The notes: generated from the sequence alone by a model not told the origin. Positions 52,895-61,793 are shown, counted from the stretch's first letter. The stretch: DNA of 64,000 nt from an uncultured Tateyamaria sp. (GCF_947494755.1 NZ_CANLVZ010000006.1:62001-126000), one strand, 5' to 3'. Program-made: numbers and translations.

Positions 52895-54646
52895 GTGATT
52901 TTTAAAAAGTTAGCGCTGGTTTGGGCGTTGATCGTCTGGACCGCGGGTGCGGTTTGGGCACAGGACGACACGGTCTGGATCCAGATTGAAGCGCAACCCA
53001 ACCTCAACGATGCCACCGCGCGGGCACGGGCCTTTGCGGCTGATCTGCCTGATGTGAATGGATTTTCACTTGGGGGCGGCTGGTATGGCATCGCCCTTGG
53101 CCCTTACGAGCGCACAGATGCCGAACAGGTGTTGCGGGTTTACCGCGCCGAGGGGGTCATTCCGCGCGACGCCTATATCGCGCTTGGCTCCAGCTTTCGC
53201 CAGCAATTCTGGCCTGTCGGGGCCAATGTGCTGGATCGCGGGGCCGTAAGCGCCCCTGTTGCGCCAAACACGCCCGTGGTCGAAACCCCGCCCGAGGTGG
53301 CCCCCGTGGTCGAGGCCCCCGCCCCTGCGGATGAAACGCCCGCGCAGGCGCAACGCAGCGAACGCACCCTCAACCGGACAGAGCGCGAAGCCTTGCAGGT
53401 CGCCCTGAAATGGGCGGGCACCTACACTGGCGCAATCGACGGGGCCTTCGGGCGCGGCACCCGCAATGCGATGGCGGCGTGGCAGGAAAGCAAAGGCTTT
53501 GATGTGACCGGCATTCTGACCACAGCGCAGCGTGCGGCATTGATCGGTGACTACAATTCCGTGCTGGATGATCTGGGTCTGCAAGTTGTGCGCGATGAGC
53601 GCGCGGGCATCGAAATCAAACTTCCAACGGATGTTGTCAGCTTTGCGACCTACGAATACCCCTTTGCGCAATATGACACGTCGGGCGACATCGCAGCCAA
53701 AGTGCTGCTGATCTCGCAAAAGGGGGACCAGAGCACGCTGTTTGGCCTGTACGACATCATGCAGACCCTCGACATCGTTCCGCTGGACGGCCCGCGCGAG
53801 CGCAAAAACACCTCTTTTGTGCTGGTCGGAGAGGATGCGACGCGCATTTCCGAAACGCGCGTCGCGCTCGAAGATGGGGTGATCAAGGGGTTCACTCTGA
53901 TCTGGCCAGCGGGCGACGAGGAACGCCGCACAAGGTTGATCGACGAAATGGAGCAAAGCTTTGTCCGGCTCGCCGCCGTGCTGCCTGCGGATGCGGGGTC
54001 GCAGGATCAGGCGATTGACCTGATTGCGGGGCTTGAGGTGCGCAAACCCCGCCTGTCACGCTCGGGGTTTTTCGTGGACCGGCGCGGCACCGTGCTGACC
54101 ACGACCGAGGCGGTCGAAGGCTGCACCCGTATTACCTTGGACGCTGATACCGAGGCTGAGGTGTCCTTGCTTGATGCCGCGCGCGGTGTGGCGGTTTTGA
54201 CGCCCAAGGGCGCATTGGCCCCGCTGTCTGTCGCGACCTTTGCCGACACGGACCCGCGCCTCAACTCCGAGGTGGCCATGTCGGGCTATAGCTATGAGGG
54301 CGTCTTGGGCGCGCCGTCGATCACCTTTGGCACCCTTGGGGATGTGCGCGGCCTGAATGGTGAAAAGGACCTGTCCCGTCTGGCCATGACCACCCTGCCC
54401 GGTGATGCGGGCGGGCCGGTACTGGACAGTGGTGGGGGCGTCTTTGGGATGCTGCTGCCGGCACCTGACACCGGGCGCGCATTGCCAGAGGGTGTAGCCT
54501 TTGCACTCGACAGCGCGGTCTTGCAGGACGTGTTGGCCCAAGCCGGGATGGCCGCAGCCAGCACTGACAGCACGGCCCCGATTGATCCGCTGGACTTGGC
54601 GCAGGCGGCCACGGGCATGACCGTACTCGTCGGGTGCTGGGACTGA
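52895..54646 (+). CDS. SPOR/peptidoglycan-binding protein with an inactive trypsin-like domain
   Basis: A 583-residue secreted protein starting GTG after AAAGGGG, with a signal peptide (1-22). Residues 25-100 have a SPOR-like pattern (VWIQIEAQPNLNDATARARA; YGIALGPYERTDAEQVLR). A Pro/Val linker leads to a peptidoglycan-binding type 1 domain (about 165-215). The C-terminal domain (about 388-545) aligns with trypsin-like serine proteases by eye, but the triad is replaced: His by Glu405 (VLTTTEAV), Asp by Gly431 (RGVAVL), Ser by Ala505 (GDAGGP). It is probably a non-catalytic cell-wall-anchored pseudo-protease. Confidence 0.8.
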   Translation: MIFKKLALVWALIVWTAGAVWAQDDTVWIQIEAQPNLNDATARARAFAADLPDVNGFSLGGGWYGIALGPYERTDAEQVLRVYRAEGVIPRDAYIALGSSFRQQFWPVGANVLDRGAVSAPVAPNTPVVETPPEVAPVVEAPAPADETPAQAQRSERTLNRTEREALQVALKWAGTYTGAIDGAFGRGTRNAMAAWQESKGFDVTGILTTAQRAALIGDYNSVLDDLGLQVVRDERAGIEIKLPTDVVSFATYEYPFAQYDTSGDIAAKVLLISQKGDQSTLFGLYDIMQTLDIVPLDGPRERKNTSFVLVGEDATRISETRVALEDGVIKGFTLIWPAGDEERRTRLIDEMEQSFVRLAAVLPADAGSQDQAIDLIAGLEVRKPRLSRSGFFVDRRGTVLTTTEAVEGCTRITLDADTEAEVSLLDAARGVAVLTPKGALAPLSVATFADTDPRLNSEVAMSGYSYEGVLGAPSITFGTLGDVRGLNGEKDLSRLAMTTLPGDAGGPVLDSGGGVFGMLLPAPDTGRALPEGVAFALDSAVLQDVLAQAGMAAASTDSTAPIDPLDLAQAATGMTVLVGCWD

Positions 54647-54663
54647 CCCATTCGTTAAAATTG

Positions 54664-54683
54664 GGCAGACTGAAGCGTCTGCC
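54664..54683 (+). terminator. Hairpin after the pseudo-protease gene
   Basis: GGCAGAC (54664-54670) and GTCTGCC (54677-54683) form a seven-base-pair stem with a six-base loop, 18 bases after the stop. Only TTAGGG follows, so termination is uncertain. Confidence 0.5.
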
Positions 54684-54768
54684 GTTAGGGCGGCGTTAAC
54701 GCACACGCGCCCATGGTGACATCAAGGCGTGGGGGCGCTGGTAACGTCATCAGTGAACGGAGTGTGTC

Positions 54769-55035
54769 ATGTTCAAATCAATTCTATCTGCTGCCGCTTT
54801 GGCGGTGTTTTTCACCATCCCTGCCACCCAGACAGTCGCCGCGGTCGCCAAACCGCCCGCTACGTTTCAGGGACAATGGTGGACCCATCCTTTGGGCTGC
54901 GAATACAGCCGCGCCGGCCGTCCGGGCGAAACGATGTGGTTTCTGATCGTCAACACCCGCAAAAAAGGCTGCCCGGCTTACATCGCTGGCAAGACCTGGG
55001 GCAATATCTATCGCGAGGAAGGGTCCAAGATGTAG
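54769..55035 (+). CDS. Small secreted protein (88 aa)
   Basis: The signal peptide covers about 25 residues (LSAAALAVFFTIPATQTVAA). The mature part has aromatic residues and two Cys (QGQWWTHPLGCEYSRAGR ... KKGCPAYIAG), which could form a disulfide. An ACGGAG site precedes the ATG. A similar CEYSRAGRPGE pattern is familiar in Rhodobacteraceae hypothetical proteins, but the function is unknown. Confidence 0.7.
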   Translation: MFKSILSAAALAVFFTIPATQTVAAVAKPPATFQGQWWTHPLGCEYSRAGRPGETMWFLIVNTRKKGCPAYIAGKTWGNIYREEGSKM

Positions 55036-55114
55036 GACCCGCGCGGCTGCTCAGAGGCGCGGGGCTTTGGCCCAGCCTCTCCGGCCGCGTTTCTGATCTG
55101 AAAAAGTCAAGACA

Positions 55115-56698
55115 TCACAGAACGTCTGATGTGAGGTAGATCAGCGTTGGGCCGTCTGCGTCGAATGCGGCGCGGACGGCCTTTTGCATGTCCGGCAGAG
55201 ACTCTGGGGCTTTGGCATATGCGCCAAAGGCGTGTGCCAGTTTGACGAAATCGGGGTTCCGCGCAACGACCGCATTGGGCGCAATCTGGGCGCGCACCAT
55301 CGAATCCTCGATCTCTCCCAATTTGCCGTTGTCCCACAGGATGATCGGCAGCGGCAGCTTGAGTTCGACGGCCACTCCCAGTTCCGCCATCGTGTAGTGG
55401 AACCCGTAATCCCCGATAATCGCCATGGTCGGCTGGCCTTGGCGCGCAACTGCGCCACCGATGGCTGCGGGTGTGGCGTATCCCAAGGTCCCAAATCCGA
55501 AAGGATGGTGCCAATGGCCGGGGTGATCCATGTCCCACACCTCTTTGGCGACATAGGCGAATTGGGTCATGTCGGAATAGATCATCGTCTGATCCGGCAG
55601 GCAGTCGCGCAGCGCGTCACAGATCGGCACGATGCCGGGCCGCTCCGCATCGACCTCCGCACGCCAACGGGCGCGGGTAGTGGCGATCTCCGAAGCGTTC
55701 CAGTCGGTCTTGCGCGGGGTGAACTCGTGGTCGAGCGCCGGCACAAACGCCTCCGCATCACAGTGCAATCGCAGTGCGGCATCCTGCGCATCGCACAGAG
55801 ACGTCGCATCCATATCAACCCGGATCAGCGGTGCCGTGTGCCCCAGTTCTGCCCGCCACAGGTCGACCTCGGCCATTTCCGTGCCAATCGCAAGCACCAG
55901 GTCGGCTTGCCCAATAACACCCGCACTGTCGGGCCGCGCCAATGCAGCACCAAACAGGTACTCATAGGACGGCGGCACGATCCCACGCCCGGCATAGGTG
56001 GTGAAGACGGCAGCCGTCCAACGTGACAGCAAGCTGCGAATGGCCTCGGTCGCACCAACGGCCCCGCCCCCAAGGATCAATATCGGTTTTTCGGATTGGT
56101 CAATGAGATCAACGACCTGCGCGATGTCTTCTTTCGAAGCCACAGACCGCGCTTGCGGCAGCGGTTGAGCACTGTGCGGCGCTGCCGTTGCTTCAAGCGC
56201 GCCAATGGGCACCTGGATATGTTTGGGGCGCGGGCGGCCCGTCGCCAATTCGCCAAAGGCGCGGTCAATCAGCGTGTAGGCGGCCTGCGCCGTCCCCGCC
56301 TCCTCGGACCAGTCACAGACAGTAGCGGCAGCGGCGCGTTGATCGTTCATTTGATGCAGCTGCCCCTTGCGGGCTGCGACCTCATCCAGACAGCTGGAAA
56401 TGACCAGCATCGGCACCGAATCCGAATAGGCCTGCCCCATCGGCGTCATGATATTGCACAGCCCCGGCCCTGTGATCACGTAAGCCACCCCCGGTTTGCC
56501 GGCGGCGCGCGCATATCCGTCCGCCATAAACCCCGCACCCTGTTCGTGACGGGCAAGGATGTGGGTGATCCCGGCCTCTTCGATACCGCGATACATTTCC
56601 TGATTGTGCACGCCGGGGATGCCAAAGATCGTGTCGACCCCGCGATCCTTCAGCATATGGGAAATTTGCGCACCAAGCGGGCGGTGTTGAGGCATCAC
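55115..56698 (-). CDS. aruI: Thiamine-diphosphate enzyme, likely 5-guanidino-2-oxopentanoate decarboxylase
   Basis: A 527-residue ThDP-dependent enzyme of the acetolactate synthase family: catalytic Glu in ARHEQGAGFMADGYAR (near 52), FAD/PYR region ITGPGLCN, and a ThDP-phosphate motif GDYGFHYTMAE with WDN (the usual GDG reads GDY). The best match by memory of the family is AruI, the 2-oxoarginine decarboxylase of the arginine transaminase pathway. Other ThDP decarboxylases cannot be excluded. Its ATG overlaps trkH's stop by four bases (ATGA). Confidence 0.65.
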   Translation of the reverse strand: MMPQHRPLGAQISHMLKDRGVDTIFGIPGVHNQEMYRGIEEAGITHILARHEQGAGFMADGYARAAGKPGVAYVITGPGLCNIMTPMGQAYSDSVPMLVISSCLDEVAARKGQLHQMNDQRAAAATVCDWSEEAGTAQAAYTLIDRAFGELATGRPRPKHIQVPIGALEATAAPHSAQPLPQARSVASKEDIAQVVDLIDQSEKPILILGGGAVGATEAIRSLLSRWTAAVFTTYAGRGIVPPSYEYLFGAALARPDSAGVIGQADLVLAIGTEMAEVDLWRAELGHTAPLIRVDMDATSLCDAQDAALRLHCDAEAFVPALDHEFTPRKTDWNASEIATTRARWRAEVDAERPGIVPICDALRDCLPDQTMIYSDMTQFAYVAKEVWDMDHPGHWHHPFGFGTLGYATPAAIGGAVARQGQPTMAIIGDYGFHYTMAELGVAVELKLPLPIILWDNGKLGEIEDSMVRAQIAPNAVVARNPDFVKLAHAFGAYAKAPESLPDMQKAVRAAFDADGPTLIYLTSDVL

Positions 56699-58143
56699 GC
56701 TCTCCAGAATTGTAGGGTAAAGATCACGTAAACGGCCATGAGCTCAAGCCGACCAATCAGCATGGCCCCCGCCAGCAACCATTTGGCCGTGTCATTGAGC
56801 ATCGAAAAGTTGCCGGCCGGTCCGATCTGATCCCCGAGACCGGGGCCGATATTGGCCAGGGCCGAGGCTGCGCCGGACACCGAGGTGATGAAATCAAGGC
56901 CCGTCATGGCCAGCCCGACAGACAGCAGCCCCAAGGTGACCGTGAAAAACATGAAGAAGGACATCACCGAGTTCAGCACATCCTCACTGACGGCCCGCCC
57001 GGCATAGCGCGGCGTGAAAATCCCATGCGGGCTGCGTGTTTTCTGGATCTGCGCGCGGATCGAGGCGAAAAGCAGCTGGTAGCGGAAGACTTTGATCGAA
57101 CAGGCGGTCGACCCGGCACAGCCCCCGATCAGCCCCGTGAAAAACAGCACCGTCACCGCAAAACTGCCCCACTGCATGTAATCCGCACTTGCATAGCCGG
57201 TGCCTGTCATCAGCGACACGGTGTTGAACAGCGCAACCCGCACCGCCCCTTCGCCCGAGCCGTTTTGCTGCCACAGGTTCCAGACGGCAATCAGGCAGAC
57301 GATCACGCCGGCGGTGATCAGAAAGGCATGGATTTGCGTATCGCGCATCAGCGGCTGCGCGGTGCCCGCGCTCAGCTGCACGAACCGCACAAAAGGCAAG
57401 GCGGCAAGGATCATGAACAGCACAGCCACATAGGAGGCCGCAGGGGGCAAGGCTCCAAAGGAGGCGTCGTAGTTTGCAAACCCCCCCGTCGCGATGGTCG
57501 TCATCGCGTGCACCGTGGCGTCAAAGGCGTTCATGCCGGACGAGATGTAGGCCAGCGCGCAAAGCAATGTCAGCGCCACGTAGATCACCGAAATCCGGCT
57601 GGCGATTTCCGTGGCGCGCGGCAGGATTTTCCCAAATGTATCAAAGGCTTCGGTACGAAAAATCTGCATCCCCCCGACCCGCAATTCGGGCAGGAACACC
57701 ATCGCCACAACGATGATACCGATGCCCCCCAACCATTGCAGGATGCCCCGCCACAGCAAAAGGCCCTTTGGCATCTCGTCGAGGCCCGTGAACACCGTTG
57801 ACCCGGTGGTGGTCAGCCCGGACATCGCCTCAAAGAACGCATCGACAAAGCGCGCCTCGGTGGCCCCGATGACAAAGGGGAGCGCACCAAAGATGGGCAG
57901 CGCAAGCCACACACCCGTGGTCAGCAGAAAGGTCTGTTGGATCGTGAGCCCTTCGCGCACCCCATTTTGGCAACTCAGCGCGATAATCGTCCCGATCAGG
58001 ATCGTCAGCAGCGCGCTTTCGGCAAAGACCGGCCAGTGGTCGCGCCCCTCTGCAAGATCGACCAGCATCGGCAACAGCATCGCAATGCCAAGCACCGCGA
58101 CCAGAAGGCCAATCACATATCCAACAGGGCGCAGGTCAATCAT
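56695..58143 (-). CDS. trkH: Trk potassium transporter membrane subunit
   Basis: A 482-residue membrane protein with four pore repeats. The selectivity-loop segments are TTTGSTV (near 110), TIATGGFAN (near 219), SLMTGTGYAS (near 312) and NIGPGLGD (near 431). The fold has about ten helices. It takes up K+ with H+ or Na+, together with a TrkA subunit that is not in the window. It precedes the ThDP gene with a four-base overlap. Confidence 0.92.
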   Translation of the reverse strand: MIDLRPVGYVIGLLVAVLGIAMLLPMLVDLAEGRDHWPVFAESALLTILIGTIIALSCQNGVREGLTIQQTFLLTTGVWLALPIFGALPFVIGATEARFVDAFFEAMSGLTTTGSTVFTGLDEMPKGLLLWRGILQWLGGIGIIVVAMVFLPELRVGGMQIFRTEAFDTFGKILPRATEIASRISVIYVALTLLCALAYISSGMNAFDATVHAMTTIATGGFANYDASFGALPPAASYVAVLFMILAALPFVRFVQLSAGTAQPLMRDTQIHAFLITAGVIVCLIAVWNLWQQNGSGEGAVRVALFNTVSLMTGTGYASADYMQWGSFAVTVLFFTGLIGGCAGSTACSIKVFRYQLLFASIRAQIQKTRSPHGIFTPRYAGRAVSEDVLNSVMSFFMFFTVTLGLLSVGLAMTGLDFITSVSGAASALANIGPGLGDQIGPAGNFSMLNDTAKWLLAGAMLIGRLELMAVYVIFTLQFWRA

Positions 58144-58200
58144 CTCGCACAGCGTTGGAGTGCCGCGCGCGGCGTGTCAAGCACGTGCGATCGGTTGGTT

Positions 58201-58440
58201 TCAGATGTGCATCAGGTCCCGAAAGACGAAGGCCGGAATATCGGCGCGGCGCAGGTTCATCGCGGCAAGTTCGGCGTCCGTCTTGGCATTGAGCGCCTCG
58301 ATCCGGCGAAAGCGGGTTTCGGCTGCGGCGGACAAGGTGACGGAGTGCCCAAGTGCGCTGAGTGCGCGGGTGATCCCGTCCCTGAGGGATGACAGCAGGC
58401 CAGCGATGGATTTCGGGGCGGTGTGTGTGATGTAAGCCAT
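58201..58440 (-). CDS. Small DUF1127-like protein
   Basis: A 79-residue protein with a C-terminal signature RFRRIEALNAKTDAELAAMNLRRADIPAFVFRDL that reads like DUF1127-type small regulators. (The motif is at about 44-77.) DUF1127 proteins bind RNA or act in small-molecule stress responses. It lies between trkH and a ParB-like gene, 60 bases from trkH's start. Confidence 0.6.
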   Translation of the reverse strand: MAYITHTAPKSIAGLLSSLRDGITRALSALGHSVTLSAAAETRFRRIEALNAKTDAELAAMNLRRADIPAFVFRDLMHI

Positions 58441-58564
58441 TGGGATACCTTATAAACGTAACGGTTTTATGTGTCCTCCCGTTGGCTCAGGCGTAACAGT
58501 GCGGGCGCGAAACTACCAATGCCCGCTTTGCATAACCGGGTTGCACGCGGTCTGGGTCAGTACG

Positions 58565-58939
58565 TCAGATCGCGCGGGTCGGGGTCGATGAAATCGGGGG
58601 GGGCAGCTGCGCCAGACGGTGCGCCGTGATATGGGTATGCCCGAGATCAAGCGCCTTCAGCACCCTGTGCATTCCATCCATCACCCGCCCTTCTGGGCAC
58701 AGCAGGATGGGCCATTTCAGGTCGGCCTGCTTGATCAGACGCGCGTGATGCAGGATCGACCGGCAAGTCGGCGTGGCCCCTTCCAGATCGTACCAATAAG
58801 GCGCGTCAATTTCACGGATCTGGTCGAGGGAAATATCGGTGACGGATGGATCATCACCAAGCTCGGCGATCAGTTTGGCGATATTCCAGACCAGAACGCG
58901 CCCGGCGTCGCGACGGAAATGGTATTGAGGACGGATCAT
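58565..58939 (-). CDS. ParB-like-domain protein with probable C-terminal frameshift
   Basis: A 124-residue protein with an N-terminal QYHFRRDAGRVLVWNIAKLI, a central region DISLDQIREIDAPYWY, and a ParB/sulfiredoxin-like core LLCPEGRVMDGMHRVLKALD (about 81-100). The frame ends RLAQLPPPISSTPTRAI after a run of eight C on the minus strand (58596-58603). One extra C would give an ending PPPDFIDPDPRDLTY with a stop at once, which looks more like a conserved C-terminus. This suggests a slippage-prone tract or a sequencing error. Function unknown. Confidence 0.6.
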   Translation of the reverse strand: MIRPQYHFRRDAGRVLVWNIAKLIAELGDDPSVTDISLDQIREIDAPYWYDLEGATPTCRSILHHARLIKQADLKWPILLCPEGRVMDGMHRVLKALDLGHTHITAHRLAQLPPPISSTPTRAI

Positions 58940-58962
58940 GGTGGCAAAGACCCCTTGGACGT

Positions 58963-58995
58963 AAAAAAGGCGCGCCTCGGTTTCGGGCGCGCCTT
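58963..58995 (-). terminator. Intrinsic terminator of folE2
   Basis: On the minus strand AAGGCGCGCC (58995-58986) pairs with GGCGCGCCTT (58976-58967), followed by TTTTTT (58968-58963). It lies 44 bases after folE2's stop; a second stem GGCGGAGG/CCTCCGCC (59012-59030) lies nearer the stop. Confidence 0.85.
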
Positions 58996-59038
58996 GTCGT
59001 TTATTCCGTAAGGCGGAGGTGTCCTCCGCCCTGCGCTG

Positions 59039-60142
59039 CTAGCCCACGTGGAACAGGGTGCTGAACATCTTGGGATCGATGCTTTCGCAGGCGAAGGTCT
59101 CGCCTTCGGTCAGCACCGACACCGCATCGTGGCTGTGCAGGCTTTCCTGATGGCTTGCGATCACGCGGAAATCGCCGACACGCACATCCGCCAGAAGTTG
59201 TTCGCAGAACAGACGCGCTGCGTCTTCCACAAAGATCGGGTTGGCGGCGTTCAACTCGGCAAAAGCCTGTTCGTCTTCGCGTTTGACCATCACCTGCGTT
59301 TCGGTCGGCACTGCGCGGCGGCAGGCCTCAATCACGTCTTCGAACCACAGTACGTTTGTGTCGTCTTCCAGCACCACAGACACCCGCGCAACCGAGCGCT
59401 GCGAATGGGGCGTCGCCAGTTGCCCACGGGTGGCGCGGGCATGTTCGCTCAATTCCAGCGAACAGGGACAGGTCGAGGAATAGACATAATCGAGGTGCAT
59501 GATCTTTTTGCGCACCCCGCCCCGTTCGACCAGTTCCAGCGCGATGTCATAGTACTGGTATCCTGACAGGCCCGAGCGCAGGCTGTCGATTTTCATCGGA
59601 AAGCTGAAGCGCATCTGAATGCGCGCATCAAAGGATTCTAGGTCGGTTTTGTAATCGTCCAGCGCCGCCTCGATCACCTCAAAGCTAAAGGTCTCTTCGG
59701 CGTATTTGTAGAACGACCGCATAATCCGGGACATGTTGATGCCCTTCTTGTCCGCCTCAAGGCTGACAGTGCCGGTCACGGAGGTCTCAAGCGTCAGCGC
59801 ATCGCCCGAGCGGGTCTGCACCCGCAGCGGCAGGCGGAAATTCGAGATGCCAACGTGTTGAATCTGCTGCTTGGAGCCGCGGATCAGGCTTGAGGGCCCG
59901 TTTTGCAGATCGGGCAGCGTGTTCTTGTAATCAGAATCGACGTTGAAGCTGTCGGGATAGGTCCGCTCGAAGGACGGATAGTTCACCGCGTCCCCCCCAG
60001 GCACCAGTCGCGCCACGGATGGGTCCAGCTCAAGTATGTCAGTGGTTGATGCGGTTTTGGCCCATCTGCGCAGGGTGTCCAGCGCTGCTTCGGCGTCATC
60101 GCGTTTGGGTATTGAAGTCATGTCGGGCGTATGAATGTTCAT
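59039..60142 (-). CDS. folE2: GTP cyclohydrolase FolE2
   Basis: A 367-residue type IB GTP cyclohydrolase making dihydroneopterin triphosphate for folate and related pathways. SSTCPCSLELSEH (about 227-239) carries the metal-binding Cys, followed by RGQLATPHSQRS and VKREDEQAFAELNAANPIFVEDAAR. It is zinc-independent in some bacteria and often replaces FolE1. A terminator follows it. The upstream region (60143-60298) has no recognised regulatory motif. folB and folP lie 15 kb away. Confidence 0.95.
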   Translation of the reverse strand: MNIHTPDMTSIPKRDDAEAALDTLRRWAKTASTTDILELDPSVARLVPGGDAVNYPSFERTYPDSFNVDSDYKNTLPDLQNGPSSLIRGSKQQIQHVGISNFRLPLRVQTRSGDALTLETSVTGTVSLEADKKGINMSRIMRSFYKYAEETFSFEVIEAALDDYKTDLESFDARIQMRFSFPMKIDSLRSGLSGYQYYDIALELVERGGVRKKIMHLDYVYSSTCPCSLELSEHARATRGQLATPHSQRSVARVSVVLEDDTNVLWFEDVIEACRRAVPTETQVMVKREDEQAFAELNAANPIFVEDAARLFCEQLLADVRVGDFRVIASHQESLHSHDAVSVLTEGETFACESIDPKMFSTLFHVG

Positions 60143-60266
60143 AAAGTAGCCCCCCTTTTGTTTTGCATGTGACGATCATTTAGGTCGATCCGTCACAGAT
60201 TTCCAATATTGCTAACGTACACGTGTGAGGTTGCAACATGGATGACATCACCGTGCGTGATGCTGT

Positions 60267-60288
60267 GGCCCCGCATAACTGCGGGGCC
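60267..60288 (-). terminator. Hairpin after metZ
   Basis: GGCCCCGCA (60267-60275) and TGCGGGGCC (60280-60288) form a perfect nine-base-pair stem with a four-base loop, 11 bases after the metZ stop. No T-run follows, so it may act with Rho or as an RNA stabiliser. Confidence 0.6.
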
Positions 60289-60298
60289 TGACGTCGAT

Positions 60299-61498
60299 TT
60301 AGCCCGCCTTTTCCAAGGCTTGCAGCACATCCGCGATCAGATCATCGGGGTCTTCGATCCCCACGGACATCCGCACCAATCCCGGTGTGATGCCCAAAAT
60401 ATCTTTTTGGTCCTGTGGCAGGCGCTGGTGCGTCGTGGTGGCAGGATGGGTCAGGATCGATTTGGCATCGCCCAGATTGTTCGAAATCACCGGGATCGTC
60501 AGCGCGTTGAGGAACCGAAACGCCGCCTCTTGCCCACCTTTGAGGTCAAGCGACAACACAGTGCCCCCCTTGCCTCCCATCTGCGTCTGCACCAGCGCGT
60601 GTTGCGCGTGGCTTGAATGGCCGGGGAAAATGACCCGCGACAGGGCGGTGTGACCCGTCAGTGCTTCGGCCAGGGCAAGTGCCGATCCGGCCTGTACGCG
60701 CACCCGAAGATCGAGTGTTTCCAATCCCTTGAGCATGACCCAAGCCGTGAACGGCGACATGGAGCCGCCGGTGTGTTTCATATAAGGTTCAACCGTTTTG
60801 CGGATGAAATCGCGTGTGCCGAGGATGATCCCGCCAAGCGCACGCCCCTGCCCGTCGATATGTTTGGTGGCCGAATAGATCACCACGTCCGCCCCTTGCG
60901 CGATGGCATTCGAAAAAGCAGGCGTGGCAAAAACGTTGTCGACCAGCACAGTCGCCCCAACCGCATGTGCAAGTTTCGAAACCGCCGCGATATCAACAAC
61001 TTCCAGTGTCGGGTTCGAGATGGATTCGAAGAAGACGGCCGTTGTGTCCGGTGTGATCGCAGCCTCCCAGGCCTCCAGATCGGTCCCGTCGACAAATTCG
61101 ACCTCAACCCCATAGCGGGTCAGGATTTCTTCAAGCACATAAAGGCACGACCCGAACAGCGCACGCGCCGACACCACCCGATCCCCCGCCTTGAGCATCG
61201 CACTCAGCGCGCCGGACACCGCCGCCATGCCGGATGCGGTCGCAAACCCGTCTTCGGCCCCTTCGAGAAGGGCAATGCGTTCTTCGAACATCCGCACCGT
61301 GGGGTTGCCATAGCGCGCATAGATAAATTCGTCTTCACCTGCGGCCTGGAACCGCTGTGCGGCGGCTTCGGCACTGTCATAGACGAAGCCTTGGGTCAGA
61401 AATATCGCTTCGGAGACTTCACCGTATTGGCTGCGCCGCGTGCCGCCGTGTACCGCGTGAGTGCGCGGCTTCCAATCTTTGGACGTGCTGTCAGACAT
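60299..61498 (-). CDS. metZ: O-succinylhomoserine sulfhydrylase
   Basis: A 399-residue PLP enzyme of the cystathionine-gamma-synthase family, making homocysteine from O-succinylhomoserine and sulfide in methionine synthesis. It has YARYGNPT (60-67), the ASGMAA loop (88-93), VDNVFATP (187-194), and YSATKHIDG with Lys212 as Schiff base. Start at ATG 61498 follows AAGGAG. A SAM-II-like aptamer and an intrinsic terminator lie between the promoter and the gene, so SAM probably represses it. The metZ call over other family members is supported by this regulation. Confidence 0.88.
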   Translation of the reverse strand: MSDSTSKDWKPRTHAVHGGTRRSQYGEVSEAIFLTQGFVYDSAEAAAQRFQAAGEDEFIYARYGNPTVRMFEERIALLEGAEDGFATASGMAAVSGALSAMLKAGDRVVSARALFGSCLYVLEEILTRYGVEVEFVDGTDLEAWEAAITPDTTAVFFESISNPTLEVVDIAAVSKLAHAVGATVLVDNVFATPAFSNAIAQGADVVIYSATKHIDGQGRALGGIILGTRDFIRKTVEPYMKHTGGSMSPFTAWVMLKGLETLDLRVRVQAGSALALAEALTGHTALSRVIFPGHSSHAQHALVQTQMGGKGGTVLSLDLKGGQEAAFRFLNALTIPVISNNLGDAKSILTHPATTTHQRLPQDQKDILGITPGLVRMSVGIEDPDDLIADVLQALEKAG

Positions 61499-61542
61499 CT
61501 GTCTAACTCCTTGATCACGGGCCTGAAATCGGGTCAGGCCAC

Positions 61543-61579
61543 AAAAAACCCCCAGACGCCAAGTCAAGCGAAAGGGGGG
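61543..61579 (-). terminator. Attenuator terminator between riboswitch and metZ
   Basis: On the minus strand CCCCC (within 61579-61574) pairs with GGGGG (61553-61549), with an inner CGC/GCG, followed by TTTTTT (61548-61543). It lies 45 bases before metZ's start. With the upstream aptamer it reads as a transcription attenuator. Confidence 0.7.
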
Positions 61580-61593
61580 CTTTCATCCTGACC

Positions 61594-61667
61594 TTTTAGC
61601 GGAATTTTCCAGACATTCACTCAAGGTGAACACAAGAGAGGCCCGCAATCCGGTAACAAATCGCCTC
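61594..61667 (-). promoter_or_regulatory. SAM-II-type riboswitch upstream of metZ
   Basis: The minus strand has GAGGC (61667-61663), GATTTG, ACCGGATTGC, then GCCTC (61642-61638) pairing with the first arm (P1). After a longer linker comes AAATT (able to pair with GATTT, P2) and GCTAAAA (61600-61594). Order and wording match the SAM-II consensus (a GATTT loop, TTGC, and a 3' GCTAAA box near the start of the leader's expression part). It precedes metZ through a terminator, consistent with SAM-controlled attenuation in alphaproteobacteria. Confidence 0.7.
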
Positions 61668-61793
61668 ATGCTTTGGATTTACGCGCAGGCTTGCGCAGCG
61701 TCAACACCGTCACGGTGCCGTAACCAAAATTTCATGCCCCCATCATATGAAGACTCCAGAGCAGCCCCACTAGATGTGGTAGGAGGTGGTGAC

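Noticed and set aside
60143-60298. Regulatory element upstream of folE2
   Set aside because: I looked for a Zur-like dyad or a known riboswitch and saw nothing convincing beyond the metZ hairpin.
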